Source: an uncultured Parabacteroides sp. (GTDB lineage: Bacteria; Bacteroidota; Bacteroidia; Bacteroidales; Tannerellaceae). From it: 64,000 bases of DNA. Positions 26,335 through 36,510 of this stretch are shown piece by piece (the first letter of the stretch is position 1; each line of letters begins with the position of its first letter). The notes under the pieces were generated by a model, which was given only the letters and a program-made list of their open reading frames with translations, had not been told where the DNA came from and did not search any database. The translations under genes were made by a program, and so were the position numbers. The stretch lies in NCBI RefSeq assembly GCF_905196875.1, contig NZ_CAJJWO010000008.1:1-64000 (forward strand), read 5' to 3'.

Positions 26335-27855
26335 ATGAAAAAAACTCTATGCGTATCAACTCTTTTATGTTTAGCCGGACAGCCGCTTATGGCACAAGAG
26401 CGTCCGAATATTATTGTTTTTCTGGTCGATGATATGGGCTTGATGGATACCTCGTTGCCGTTTCTGACGGATGAAGCCGGTAATCCGGTTCGTTATCCGT
26501 TGAACGACTGGTATCAGACACCGAATATGGAGCGTATGGCTCGTCAGGGAATCCGCTTTTCTACTTTCTATGCGCAGAGTGTCAGTTCCCCTTCCCGTGC
26601 ATCCATCATGACCGGGCAAAACTCGACCCGGCATGGAACAACTAACTGGATCAATTCCGAAACAAACAACAAAACACCTTACGGACCTACGGCATGGAAC
26701 TGGAAAGGAATATCGAAGAATGATGCAACATTACCCCGTGTGTTGCATGATGCCGGATATAAAACGATCCATGTCGGCAAGGCTCACTTCGGTTGCCAGA
26801 ATAGCGAAGGTGAACTTCCGCAAAATATCGGTTTCGATGTGAATATTGCCGGTTCCTCTATCGGACATCCGGGTAGTTATTACGGAGAGAACGGATATGG
26901 AAATATCAAAGGACAAAAAGCTCGTGCCGTACCGGGCTTACAAAAGTATCATGGTACGGATACCTTCCTGAGTGAAGCCCTTACATTGGAAGCGAACGAA
27001 CAGATTTCGCAGGCGGTAGGGGAAAAGAAACCTTTCTTCTTATATATGTCCCATTATGCAGTGCATTCTCCTTTCGAGGCTGACAAGCGATTTGCCGATC
27101 ATTACCGATATACGGGAAAGCCGAAAGTGGCGGCCGATTTTGCTACGTTGATCGAAGGAATGGATAAATCACTGGGTGATATTATGGATCATCTGGAAGA
27201 AATGGGGATTGCTGAAAACACATTAATAATATTCCTGGGGGACAATGGTTCCGATGCTCCTTTGGGGGATGATAAGGGCTACACTTCTTCTGCTCCTTTG
27301 CGCGGAAAGAAAGGTTCCGAATTTGAAGGAGGGGTTCGCGTTCCGTTTATCGCCTGCTGGGGTAAGCCGGATATGAATAATCCGGTTCAGAAGCAATTAC
27401 CGATTGAAGTGGGAGGAGTCCAGTTGCAGATGGGAACTGTAATGGATATTTATCCGACACTTGTTTCTTTGGGCGGAGCAAAAAATCCGCAGGGACATAT
27501 TGTGGATGGTATCGACTTGCGGGAACAATTGGAAGGGAAGAGAAACAATAGCCGTCCGGAAACTGTCCTGATGCATTTCCCGCATGAACACCGGGGAAGT
27601 TACTTTACGACCTATATAGAAGGAGACTGGAAACTGATCTATTATTATAACCCGGAAAATCCATCAGAACCCCGTTACCGTCTGTATAACCTGAAGAAAG
27701 ATCCGGGCGAATCGCTCGATGTATCGGAAAGAAATCCTAAATTATTGGTAAAGATGATAAAAGCAATGACGGCACAGCTCGAAGCCGAAGGGGCGCTTTA
27801 TCCGGAGGATGCGAAAGGGAATGTGCTGAAGCCGTTCTTCTCTGGCTCTATCTGA
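26335..27855 (+). CDS. Serine-type sulfatase, first of four
   Basis: The 506-residue S1 sulfatase has a signal peptide (residues 1-20, ending PLMAQ). The metal pair is in VDDMG (about 31-35). The formylglycine motif S84-S-P-S-R lies before SIMTGQ, and histidines lie in VGKAHFG and in the GDNGSDAP metal site. The residue oxidised to formylglycine is serine, so maturation must use the radical-SAM anSME enzyme, not seen in the window. It removes sulfate from glycans in the periplasm. It closely resembles the sulfatase at 37985-39514 along its length. It precedes the ECF sigma gene and is probably part of the locus. Confidence 0.94.
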   Translation: MKKTLCVSTLLCLAGQPLMAQERPNIIVFLVDDMGLMDTSLPFLTDEAGNPVRYPLNDWYQTPNMERMARQGIRFSTFYAQSVSSPSRASIMTGQNSTRHGTTNWINSETNNKTPYGPTAWNWKGISKNDATLPRVLHDAGYKTIHVGKAHFGCQNSEGELPQNIGFDVNIAGSSIGHPGSYYGENGYGNIKGQKARAVPGLQKYHGTDTFLSEALTLEANEQISQAVGEKKPFFLYMSHYAVHSPFEADKRFADHYRYTGKPKVAADFATLIEGMDKSLGDIMDHLEEMGIAENTLIIFLGDNGSDAPLGDDKGYTSSAPLRGKKGSEFEGGVRVPFIACWGKPDMNNPVQKQLPIEVGGVQLQMGTVMDIYPTLVSLGGAKNPQGHIVDGIDLREQLEGKRNNSRPETVLMHFPHEHRGSYFTTYIEGDWKLIYYYNPENPSEPRYRLYNLKKDPGESLDVSERNPKLLVKMIKAMTAQLEAEGALYPEDAKGNVLKPFFSGSI

Positions 27856-27895
27856 CAACTTAGGTCTATTTAGTGGTAGCTATCATAAAATTAGC

Positions 27896-27903
27896 TATTT
27901 TTG
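27896..27903 (+). promoter_or_regulatory. -7 element for the ECF sigma gene
   Basis: TATTTTTG matches the -7 consensus. It covers the TTG codon at 27901 that begins the longest frame, so translation must start downstream, at 27976. The -33 position is a weak TTTA at 27869-27872. Confidence 0.55.
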
Positions 27904-27975
27904 CATAGTGAGAAAACTAATACATCTTTGAGTACCTATAGAGACATAATAAATCCTTTGGAAGTCAATTCTGAA

Positions 27976-28515
27976 ATGAACTTTGCAACGTTTTACAATA
28001 CGTATTACCAGCGTTTTGTAAGATATGCTTATTATTATGTGAATGATAAACCGACGGCTGAAGATATGACCCATGATGCTTTGCTTTATTATTGGGAAAA
28101 CCGGCATAAGCTGGCGGCAGACATGGATGTGTTAGGTTATATACTTCAGTCGGTAAAGAATAAATGCCTTAATTACCTGAAGCATGTGCAGGTAGAATGG
28201 GAGTATAGTAAGAATTATGCCAATTTGTACGACTGGGAGATCGATATGCGTATCCAGACGTTGGAGAGTGAAAGCTATGCAACTATTTTTACAAAAGATA
28301 TTCTCAAGATAGTAGAAGACTCCCTGGCTGAGTTGCCCGAACAAACCAGGGAGATCTTTTTGTTAAACAGACTGAAAAATAAACCCAGGAAAGAAATTGC
28401 CCAACTGTTGGGTGTCTCCCAGCAGAAAATCGATTACCATATAAATAAGGCGAATGACCATCTTAAATATCGCCTGAAAGACTACGTCCCCTTTCTCCTT
28501 TTATTCTTTAATTGA
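27976..28515 (+). CDS. ECF sigma factor of the polysaccharide locus
   Basis: The 179-residue sigma-70 family factor has region 2 (about 1-70, with FYNTYYQRFVRYAYYYV and DMTHDALLYYWE) and region 4 (about 115-165, with LPEQTREIFLLNRL and a helix-turn-helix GVSQQKIDYHINKA). It is the cytosolic partner of the FecR anti-sigma factor that follows 83 bases later and activates the SusC/D genes when ligand is sensed. The start at 27976 is chosen over the upstream TTG because a promoter element overlaps that codon. Confidence 0.94.
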   Translation: MNFATFYNTYYQRFVRYAYYYVNDKPTAEDMTHDALLYYWENRHKLAADMDVLGYILQSVKNKCLNYLKHVQVEWEYSKNYANLYDWEIDMRIQTLESESYATIFTKDILKIVEDSLAELPEQTREIFLLNRLKNKPRKEIAQLLGVSQQKIDYHINKANDHLKYRLKDYVPFLLLFFN

Positions 28516-28598
28516 ATTTTTTTTGAAAAAAGTGCCATAGTTGTTTGGGATTTTTGCCTGATCGGTTGCTCTATTATTGTATACACAAAAGAATATAG

Positions 28599-29531
28599 AT
28601 GCAAATGGATCGACATATATTGACACGTTACTTTTTAGGACAAAGCCCGGAGCCTGAAAAAGAAGAGATACGGCAATGGTTGGAAACTGATGAAGCCAAT
28701 CGCCGGGTTTTCATAAACGAAAGGATTCGGTTCGATGCTTCTTTGTTGGTAGACGAACAGGCATTGGCCCGTAAAAAGTATTTTCATCTTTCTCCGCGGA
28801 TCGTCCGTTATGTGGGGATTGCTGCATCGGTGTTGTTTTTGCTGGGTGGTTTCTATGCTTATGACACTTATCGGAACGAACAACTGCTGCATGCTGTCCA
28901 GACTGTGTATGTTCCTGTCGGTAATCGGACGAACATTATCTTGCCGGATGGAACGAGTGTCTGGTTGAATGCCAATACGACTTTGCGCTATCCCATCGCA
29001 TTCTCTTCTAAAAACAGGGAAATCATATTGGACGGGGAAGCTTATTTTGAGGTGGTAAAAGACAAGAAACCTTTCATTGTAAAAACGGATAAATATAATG
29101 TAGAGGTGTTGGGTACGACTTTCAATGTAGAAGCTTATGCCGATAAGCCGGCATTCAGGACAATGCTTTACAACGGAAAAGTGAAACTATATAATTCGAC
29201 AGATCCCGAAGCCGTTTTTCTCTCGCCCGGACAAACAGCTCAGTTGGTGGGAGGCCGTCTGGAAGTATCTTCTACAACCGACGGGAATAGTTGCCGTTGG
29301 AAAGACGGTCTGATTTATATTGAGAATAAATCGTTTGATGCTGTTATGGAATTGTTTGAGAAATTTTATGATGTCCGGATTGTGGTTAATAACCAGAAAG
29401 TCGGTGATCTTGGATATCATGGGAAGCTGCGTATTTCGGATGGGGTAGACCACGCCTTACGTGTGTTGCAGAACGATTTTCCATTCACTTATAAGCGCGA
29501 TGAAGAAACTAACATTATATATATTAACTAA
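28599..29531 (+). CDS. FecR-type anti-sigma factor
   Basis: The 310-residue inner-membrane protein has a cytosolic N-terminal domain (about 1-65) that holds the sigma factor and a single membrane helix (about 68-88). A periplasmic FecR domain follows (about 105-200, with NIILPDGTSVWLNANTTLRYP and GEAYFEV), then a C-terminal DUF4974 domain (about 240-308, SFDAVMELFEKFYDV). In this type of locus it receives the signal from the STN domain of the SusC transporter downstream. The ATG at 28599 or the next ATG at 28605 could be used. Confidence 0.94.
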   Translation: MQMDRHILTRYFLGQSPEPEKEEIRQWLETDEANRRVFINERIRFDASLLVDEQALARKKYFHLSPRIVRYVGIAASVLFLLGGFYAYDTYRNEQLLHAVQTVYVPVGNRTNIILPDGTSVWLNANTTLRYPIAFSSKNREIILDGEAYFEVVKDKKPFIVKTDKYNVEVLGTTFNVEAYADKPAFRTMLYNGKVKLYNSTDPEAVFLSPGQTAQLVGGRLEVSSTTDGNSCRWKDGLIYIENKSFDAVMELFEKFYDVRIVVNNQKVGDLGYHGKLRISDGVDHALRVLQNDFPFTYKRDEETNIIYIN

Positions 29532-29589
29532 TAAAAAATGGAATTGCCTATGAGGAAAAGAACATGAAAAAACACGCTGACAAAAAGAA

Positions 29590-29615
29590 CCGGCAGTTGC
29601 GCTAACAACTACCGG
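29590..29615 (+). other. Stem-loop between the anti-sigma and SusC genes
   Basis: CCGG-C-AGTTG at 29590-29599 pairs with CAACT-A-CCGG at 29606-29615, with one internal mismatch and a 6-base loop. No T run follows. It could be a partial attenuator or the binding site of an RNA regulator in the SusC leader. Confidence 0.5.
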
Positions 29616-29668
29616 TCAAGCAGTACATTTATAAATATACTTACTAATTTAAAATCGTAAACAAAGGT

Positions 29669-32600
29669 ATGAAAAAACTTTTTTTATCCGGGTCTTTAGA
29701 AGAAAAAGATTCGGGAGGAAAACAAACGGGTAGAGTTATGAAGTTAACGACGGGTTTTTTGTTATTATGTTCAGCTTTTGCGTTTGCTAATCCGGCAAAC
29801 TCTCAAAATGCAAAAGTCAGTTTGAACAAGCAACAGGCTCATTTGAGCGAAGTTCTTGAAGCTATCGAAAGTCAAACAGACTATCTGTTTATTTCAAATC
29901 GAAACATCGATTTGAAACAGAATGTATCAGTGAATGTGTCGGACGTTTCTGTCCGTGAAGTCTTAGAAACTATTTTGAAAAACACAGGGTTGACCTTTAA
30001 GTTGGAAGGCGTGAATATCGTTTTGTCCGAAAGAGGTGAGAATGCTTCCGCACAAGCAACCCAACAGGACCGTAAGATCACCGGAACAGTTGTCGACCAG
30101 ACCGGATATCCTGTGATCGGGGCGAATGTAATTGTAAAGGGAACAACGAACGGAACTGTAACGGATCTGGACGGGAAGTTTAGCCTTGAAGTTCCGTCCG
30201 GAGCTGTTTTATCCATTACTTATATAGGTTACGTAGAGCAGGAAATGAAAGTAGGCAACGAATCTGTATTGGCCGTTGTTCTGAAGGAAGATTCCCAGGC
30301 ATTGGATGAAGTCGTGGTTGTAGGATACGGTACACAGAAAAAGGTGAATGTGATCGGATCTATTGCGATGGTAGGTGCTGAAAAACTGGAGAATCGTGCG
30401 ACTTCTTCTGTCGTTTCCGCATTGACTGGTCAGATGCCGGGTGTAACGATTACCCAGCCGGGAGGACGTCCGGGTGATAATACTGGTACGATTCGTGTAC
30501 GTGGTGTCGGTTCTTTTGGTGCGACACCGGATGCGTTGGTATTGATCGATGGTATTCCTGGTAATATGACGGATATTAATCCGAATGATATTGAATCGGT
30601 TTCTGTCCTGAAAGATGCTTCTACAGCTGCAATCTATGGAGCACGTGCGGCGAATGGTGTTGTGTTGGTGACGACTAAGCTGGGTAAAGAACAGAAAGTA
30701 GCGATCTCCTACAACGGTTATGTCGGTTTTAACCGGGCAACAGAACTGCCTCAATATGTAGATTCATGGGATTATGCCCGTTTGTTGAATCAGGCTGAAG
30801 GTATTACCCGCTTTACCGATGCAGATATCCAATCCATGCGTGACGGTAGCCAACCGGACCGTTGGGCAAATGAGAAGTTTGCCGATGATATTTTTTCAGG
30901 AAACGGTTTTCAAACCGGCCATGATATATCTGTTACGGGCGGTAACGATCGTAGCCAGTATTTTACCTCATTCGGCTATTTGAGTCAGGATGGTATAGTT
31001 CCGGGAAATAACTATTCCCGATATACGGCTCGCGTAAACCTGACATCCAATTTGACTGATAATCTGAAAATGACGGTCCGTATGCGTGGTGATCATGCAA
31101 CGACCAAAGAACCGGGTACGGCAGGTGCTATCGATGGCGACGGAATGTTGTTGTTGATCCAGCAGGGATTACGTTTTCCGGGATATCGTCCGTCTGTTCT
31201 TAGTGACGGAACTTGGGGACCGGGTGTTAAAAACTTTGGTACTCCGAAAGCCTGGCTGGCTTCCGAGTCTTTCTCGGAAGATCCCGTTAAACGCTTTAAT
31301 GCTACTGTCAGTCTGGATTATGAACCGATAAAAGGTTTGAAGTTGACTGCTACCGGAGCGTATAATTTTACGAATGCACAGGAGAAAGATTATAAAGCGA
31401 CTCTTCCGGTGAATATTGACGGGACGATTAATACGTTAGGCCCATCTAAATTGACGGAGAAGAATAAAAATACAGAATATAAGTCATTCCAGGCGACAGC
31501 TAATTATGTGAAGACTTTTAATGAATTGCATAACCTGGATGTATTGATCGGTTACTCCTGGGAAGATGAAAGGGAACGTGACCTGGAAGCAGGACGCCAA
31601 AACTTCCCGAACAATAACTATCCGTATCTAACGGTTGGTTCGCCGGATGTACAGACGAATACTGGCGGTGGTAAAGATTGGGTGATCCAGTCTGTTTTCG
31701 GACGTGCTCAATATAACTATGCGGAGCGTTATCTGGCAGAAGTAACCATGCGTTATGACGGTTCTTCCCGCTTCCCGTCGGATTCCCGTTATGCATTTTT
31801 CCCTTCAGGAGCTATTGGCTGGCGTATTTCGGAAGAAAACTTCATGAAGGAGAATGAAAAACTATCGTTCATTAGCAACCTGAAGTTGAAAGCATCTGTC
31901 GGAATTCTGGGTAATAATAATATCGGTGATTATGCTTACCACTCTGTCTATGTGCTGGGTAATGAATATAACTATCCGCTTGGAGGTGTTATACAGCAAG
32001 GGGCACAATTGGTCAACTATACGGATCCCAGATTGAAGTGGGAAACAACACGTACGGTCGATGCCGGTTTCGAGTCTATTTTGTGGAATGGCTTGCTGAG
32101 TGCCAATATCTCTTATTTTCATCGTTATACATACGACATTTTGTTTAAGCCGAATGCCAGTGCTTCTTCTATTTTCGGACTTAACATGAGCGAGGTCAAT
32201 ACAGGTGAAGCGCTCAATCATGGTTGGGAGTTTGAAGTAGGACACAGAAATACGATCGGTGGGTTCAGTTATGGTGTAAATGCTAATTTTAGTATTATCA
32301 ATAACGAAGTGAAATCACTGGGAGTGGGTAATGTGGATCAACCGAATGGCATGGTTGGTAACGGTTCCGATCTGTTCATCGGGTATCCGATGCAAATGTA
32401 TTACGGTTATCTGACTGATGGCGTATTTACAGATCAGGCTGATATCGATGCATGGTTTGCTCATACGGACCAGTCTGCATTCGGTAGAAATCACGCAAAT
32501 ACAAAGCCTGGTGATATTCGTTACAAAGATATTTCCGGTCCGGACGGTGTTCCTGATGGAAAAGTCGATGCAACCTATGACCGTGTTTATCTGGGTTCCA

Positions 32601-33112
32601 GAATCCCGAAATATACATTTGGTGTCTCTTTGAATGCTGCTTATAAAGGTTTTGACCTGAATATCTTCTTACAGGGTGTTGCCGGTGTGAAAGGTATGTT
32701 GAATAATTATGCTGCCTGGGCATTCTTCTCAGAAGGTAATGTGCAGAAATGGCAGATGGAAGAAGCTTTCGATCCGGAAAATCCGAATCGTTATGCGAAG
32801 TACCCACGTCTGGAGAATATCGGAACTGCGGGTGGACATAATACACAGACTTCTGACTATTGGGTTCGTAATGCTTCTTATCTGCGTATCAAAAATATAC
32901 AGCTGGGATATACACTTCCGAAGAAGTGGTTGCAAAATTCGGTGATTTCAAGTTTACGTGTTTATGCAGCTGCGGAAAACCCATATACATTCCATAGTTA
33001 TCCGGATGGCTGGGATCCTGAAATTAATTCGGCTAAAGACGATTCCTATAGTGGAGGACAATTCTATCCTGTTTTACGTAATTTCACATTTGGCGTGAAT
33101 CTTAAATTTTAA
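29669..33112 (+). CDS. SusC/RagA-family TonB-dependent glycan transporter with STN signalling domain
   Basis: The 1147-residue outer-membrane transporter has a long N-terminal region with a signal segment (about 24-46), an STN domain (about 48-118, with SEVLEAIESQTDYLF) that contacts the FecR partner, a CarboxypepD-like domain (about 128-210) and the plug with VVVVGYGTQKK. A 22-strand barrel ends NFTFGVNLKF. It imports oligosaccharides with the SusD protein encoded immediately after. The STN domain marks it as a sigma/anti-sigma signalling transporter, which agrees with the two genes upstream. Translation may begin at 29669 or at the internal ATG at 29738. Confidence 0.95.
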   Translation: MKKLFLSGSLEEKDSGGKQTGRVMKLTTGFLLLCSAFAFANPANSQNAKVSLNKQQAHLSEVLEAIESQTDYLFISNRNIDLKQNVSVNVSDVSVREVLETILKNTGLTFKLEGVNIVLSERGENASAQATQQDRKITGTVVDQTGYPVIGANVIVKGTTNGTVTDLDGKFSLEVPSGAVLSITYIGYVEQEMKVGNESVLAVVLKEDSQALDEVVVVGYGTQKKVNVIGSIAMVGAEKLENRATSSVVSALTGQMPGVTITQPGGRPGDNTGTIRVRGVGSFGATPDALVLIDGIPGNMTDINPNDIESVSVLKDASTAAIYGARAANGVVLVTTKLGKEQKVAISYNGYVGFNRATELPQYVDSWDYARLLNQAEGITRFTDADIQSMRDGSQPDRWANEKFADDIFSGNGFQTGHDISVTGGNDRSQYFTSFGYLSQDGIVPGNNYSRYTARVNLTSNLTDNLKMTVRMRGDHATTKEPGTAGAIDGDGMLLLIQQGLRFPGYRPSVLSDGTWGPGVKNFGTPKAWLASESFSEDPVKRFNATVSLDYEPIKGLKLTATGAYNFTNAQEKDYKATLPVNIDGTINTLGPSKLTEKNKNTEYKSFQATANYVKTFNELHNLDVLIGYSWEDERERDLEAGRQNFPNNNYPYLTVGSPDVQTNTGGGKDWVIQSVFGRAQYNYAERYLAEVTMRYDGSSRFPSDSRYAFFPSGAIGWRISEENFMKENEKLSFISNLKLKASVGILGNNNIGDYAYHSVYVLGNEYNYPLGGVIQQGAQLVNYTDPRLKWETTRTVDAGFESILWNGLLSANISYFHRYTYDILFKPNASASSIFGLNMSEVNTGEALNHGWEFEVGHRNTIGGFSYGVNANFSIINNEVKSLGVGNVDQPNGMVGNGSDLFIGYPMQMYYGYLTDGVFTDQADIDAWFAHTDQSAFGRNHANTKPGDIRYKDISGPDGVPDGKVDATYDRVYLGSRIPKYTFGVSLNAAYKGFDLNIFLQGVAGVKGMLNNYAAWAFFSEGNVQKWQMEEAFDPENPNRYAKYPRLENIGTAGGHNTQTSDYWVRNASYLRIKNIQLGYTLPKKWLQNSVISSLRVYAAAENPYTFHSYPDGWDPEINSAKDDSYSGGQFYPVLRNFTFGVNLKF

Positions 33113-33126
33113 TGGAGGTTATGAGT

Positions 33127-34770
33127 ATGTATACAATGATTAAATCAAATAAAATAATAAGAACGATTGGTCTGGCAGCAGTTTCTCTGTTATTGCTGGG
33201 TGGTTGTGACATGGATCGCTATCCGTTGACTAGCTTTAGTGAAGAAACTTTTTACCATGATGAGGCGAATGTAAAATTAGCTTTGAATGGTTTATATCGC
33301 GGAGGTATTACTTTGGGAGTTGATTACAATGTCTCTGACTGGTGGGCATATAGTGCAACGATTCTTTTTGATGGGATATCCGATATAGGTTATGATCGTC
33401 GCGGTTTTAATAATGCGATAGGGCAGTTGACTGCCGGAACAATTACGGAAACCAATCTATGGGTTACCAATCTTTATCAGAAACCTTATAAGCGAATAAG
33501 TGCTTGTTGTCGTTTTATTGATGGTTTGGATGCACTGACCAATGAGAGTGCTGAGATGGAACGAATGAAAGCTGAAGCTCGTTTTATCCGCGCGGTTCAG
33601 TATTTTTATCTGGCTTCTTTTTATCATGATGTTCCTCTTGTGACTAAAACAATGACTCTGGAGGAAGCAAATAGCGTGACGAAATCTGCACGGGCTGAGG
33701 TTCTGAAATATGCGGCGGATGAGCTGAAAGCTGTTTCTGAAATACTACCCCGTCATAAAGATTTGCCCTCTTCGGAGCAGGGACGGGCTACGGCTCAGGC
33801 TGCGTTGGTCTATCTTGCACGTACATATCTCGTGATGGAAGATTTTACGAATGCTGCGGCTGCTTGCGAACAGATTATTTCCTGGGGGGATAATACGCTG
33901 GACCCGAATTATCAAACCTTGTTTTATCAATCCGGAGAAGGTAGCAGTGAGCATATTTTTGCTACTCAGTTTGTTGATGATCTTGCCGGTATAGGTTTGC
34001 CGCAACATGCTTATCCGATCAAAGACGGTGGCTGGTGTTTGGTGAATATCTCGAACTTCTTGTTTGAAGCATACGATTTTCTGGATGGAACGCCTTTCAG
34101 TTATGAAGATGTACGTTTCGATAAGACTAATTTCGGAGCGAACCGCGATCCTCGTCTGGATTATACGCTTTATTATGAAGGTGCTACTTTTAGAGGTTCT
34201 GTGTATCGTTGTAATCCGGAGAGCACGACTGCTGATAAAATCGGACCGGGGCAGACAACGCAAACGGGATATCTTTTGCGTAAATTCCTGGATGAGTCCT
34301 GGAGCGGAGATGTCAACTCTTATGGCGTAAATGTTCCGTTGGCGCGTTATGCCGATGTCTTGTTAATGTATCTTGAAGCCAAAGTTCGTGGTGGTCAAGC
34401 GATCACGCAGCAGTTGCTGGATCAGACAATCAATGCAGTTCGGGGGCGTCAGAGTGTAGGCATGCCGGCATTGACAGAAACGAATCCGGATAAGCTGTTT
34501 AAACTGATTCAGAAAGAAAGAATGATAGAATTGGCTTTCGAAGGATGGAGATTGTGGGATTTGTTCCGTTGGGGTATTGCAGAAGAGAAGTTGAATGCTG
34601 ATATTTACGGTTCACCGTTCTATGTGTCGGATCAGAGTTTGATGAAGATGAAAGACGGGCAACCGGATCCGCATAACCGTTGGTATGTAAACACACGTAG
34701 TTTCCAGAAAGGACAGGATATCTGGCCGATCCCATTAGCTGAAAAGAATATTAATCCGAATTTACGTTGA
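33127..34770 (+). CDS. SusD/RagB-family glycan-binding lipoprotein
   Basis: The 547-residue surface lipoprotein has a signal peptide with lipobox LLGGC (cysteine near residue 27). The SusD fold is supported by RYPLTSFSEETFY, the TPR-like helices (KAEARFIRAVQYFYLASFY), the ALVYLARTYLV segment, and the C-terminal GWRLWDLFRWG with WPIPLAEKNINPNL. It forms the lid on the SusC barrel. The frame starts one base before the SusC stop ends (ATG 33112), but GGAGG at 33114-33118 fits better with an ATG at 33127. The ATG at 33121 is also possible. Confidence 0.93.
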   Translation: MYTMIKSNKIIRTIGLAAVSLLLLGGCDMDRYPLTSFSEETFYHDEANVKLALNGLYRGGITLGVDYNVSDWWAYSATILFDGISDIGYDRRGFNNAIGQLTAGTITETNLWVTNLYQKPYKRISACCRFIDGLDALTNESAEMERMKAEARFIRAVQYFYLASFYHDVPLVTKTMTLEEANSVTKSARAEVLKYAADELKAVSEILPRHKDLPSSEQGRATAQAALVYLARTYLVMEDFTNAAAACEQIISWGDNTLDPNYQTLFYQSGEGSSEHIFATQFVDDLAGIGLPQHAYPIKDGGWCLVNISNFLFEAYDFLDGTPFSYEDVRFDKTNFGANRDPRLDYTLYYEGATFRGSVYRCNPESTTADKIGPGQTTQTGYLLRKFLDESWSGDVNSYGVNVPLARYADVLLMYLEAKVRGGQAITQQLLDQTINAVRGRQSVGMPALTETNPDKLFKLIQKERMIELAFEGWRLWDLFRWGIAEEKLNADIYGSPFYVSDQSLMKMKDGQPDPHNRWYVNTRSFQKGQDIWPIPLAEKNINPNLR

Positions 34771-34803
34771 CACCTTTGAAGACTGATTTTGGATGATGAT
34801 AGG

Positions 34804-34844
34804 AATCAAAGGCTGTCTCATGAGAGTGGGGCGGCCTTTTGATT
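34804..34844 (+). terminator. Probable terminator after SusD
   Basis: AATCAAAGGC at 34804-34813 pairs with GCCTTTTGATT at 34834-34844 (one bulged T) across a loop holding GTCTCATGAGA. The 3' arm contains TTTT but no long T run follows. It may reduce read-through into the following sulfatase genes rather than stop it. Confidence 0.6.
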
Positions 34845-34881
34845 ATAAAGAAAAGAAATACGAATAAAAAATAGAGATAGT

Positions 34882-36450
34882 ATGGATATTAAATTGGAAT
34901 TAATATATGGATTAAGCTTGGTCTCTCTTGCAAGCTGTGGTGGTTCAGCTTCCAAATCCGGTGAAAGTAAGCAGGCGAAAGCACAACCCAATGTGATCTT
35001 TATTGTGGCTGACGATTTGGGATATGGTGATATGAGTTGCTATGGCGCCCATCGTATCAGTACGCCGAATGTAGACCGTCTGGCTTCTGATGGGTTACGT
35101 TTTACAGATGCACATGCGGTCGCATCGACCAGTACTCCTTCCCGTTATTCTTTGTTTACAGGGCTTTATAGCTGGCGGCGTAACGATACCGGGATTGCGA
35201 CAGGAGATGCGGGCATGGTCATTCGTCCGGAGCAAACGACAGTAGCCGATATATTTAAGTCTGCCGGTTATACTACCGGTGCGATCGGTAAATGGCATTT
35301 AGGGATGGGAGCAGAAGCTGGTACGCAGGATTGGAACGGCACGGTGACACCCGGACCGGGTGATCTGGGCTTTGACTATTCTTATTTGATGGCTGCTACA
35401 GGCGACCGTGTCCCCTGTGTGTGGATGGAAAACCAGAAAGTTGCCAATTATGATCCGTCGGCTCCTATATCTGTCAGTTATAAAGAACCTTTCCCCGGAG
35501 AACCTTTAGGTAAAGATCATCCGGAGCTTTTAACCAAGCTGAAACCTTCTCTTAATCATGGACATGATATGGCAATTGTGAACGGCATCTCTCGTATAGG
35601 TTATATGAAGGGAGGCGGTACGGCTCTTTGGGAGGATGAAAATATTGCCGATTCGATTGCGACTAAGGCTGTCCGGTTTATCGACCTGCATAAGGATGCT
35701 CCTTTCTTCCTGTATGTTGGAACGAACGATGTCCATGTTCCGCGTTATCCGCATGAACGTTTTCGTGATAAAAGTGGCATGGGGTATCGGGGGGATGCAA
35801 TCCTGCAATTCGACTGGACTGTCGGCGAGATCATAAAGGCACTTGAGGCCGCTGGTATTTATGAAAACACAATGATTGTATTAACGAGCGATAATGGTCC
35901 TGTTGTCGACGATGGATATGCGGATCGTGCCGTGGAACTTTTAGGCGATCATCGTCCCTGGGGGGATTTCCGTGGTGGTAAATACAGTAACTTTGAAGCT
36001 GGTACACGTATCCCGTTTATTGTTTGCTGGCCTGAGCGGGTAAAACCGGGTGTATCCAATGCTTTATTTTCTCATATCGATATGTTCGCATCGATGGAAA
36101 AGCTGACAGGTCAGGAGATGAGTGCGGAAGCTGGATCGGATAGCCATGACTACCTGACAGTATTGACCGGCAAAAGTCAGAGAGGACGTGAATATGTAAT
36201 CGAATCTTCCGGTTCATTATCTATCAGTGACGGCGAATGGAAATATATCACCCCGAATAATGGACCTGCATATAATAAGCTGACAAATACGGAACTTGGC
36301 AACTCAAAAGAAGATCAGCTTTATAATCTTCGTGAGGACATTGGTGAGAAGAATAATTTGTCATCCTTACATCCTGACAAAGTCTCTGCATTTAAAAAGA
36401 TCCTCGAACAGGAGATGCAGAAAGGTTTTCAACAACCTTGGGATAAGTAA
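34882..36450 (+). CDS. Serine-type sulfatase lipoprotein, second of four
   Basis: The 522-residue S1 sulfatase begins with a lipoprotein signal (lipobox LASC, cysteine 19), so it is likely attached to a membrane rather than free in the periplasm. The metal site is in VADDLGYGD. The formylglycine motif is S84-T-P-S-R before SLFTGLYS, and GKWHLG and the SDNGPV site are present. It differs clearly from the other three sulfatases in the region after the motif, implying another sulfate position or sugar. It needs anaerobic formylglycine maturation. Confidence 0.93.
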   Translation: MDIKLELIYGLSLVSLASCGGSASKSGESKQAKAQPNVIFIVADDLGYGDMSCYGAHRISTPNVDRLASDGLRFTDAHAVASTSTPSRYSLFTGLYSWRRNDTGIATGDAGMVIRPEQTTVADIFKSAGYTTGAIGKWHLGMGAEAGTQDWNGTVTPGPGDLGFDYSYLMAATGDRVPCVWMENQKVANYDPSAPISVSYKEPFPGEPLGKDHPELLTKLKPSLNHGHDMAIVNGISRIGYMKGGGTALWEDENIADSIATKAVRFIDLHKDAPFFLYVGTNDVHVPRYPHERFRDKSGMGYRGDAILQFDWTVGEIIKALEAAGIYENTMIVLTSDNGPVVDDGYADRAVELLGDHRPWGDFRGGKYSNFEAGTRIPFIVCWPERVKPGVSNALFSHIDMFASMEKLTGQEMSAEAGSDSHDYLTVLTGKSQRGREYVIESSGSLSISDGEWKYITPNNGPAYNKLTNTELGNSKEDQLYNLREDIGEKNNLSSLHPDKVSAFKKILEQEMQKGFQQPWDK

Positions 36451-36464
36451 GCATAGGTAAAGTT

Positions 36465-36495
36465 CAGGCAGATATGATTTTTACATGTCTGCCTG
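36465..36495 (+). other. Long stem-loop between the second and third sulfatase genes
   Basis: CAGGCAGATATG at 36465-36476 pairs along its length with CATGTCTGCCTG at 36484-36495 (one wobble) around ATTTTTA. No T run follows, so an RNA stability or processing element in the operon message is more likely than a terminator. Confidence 0.6.
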
Positions 36496-36510
36496 TAAAA
36501 ACGATGTACC

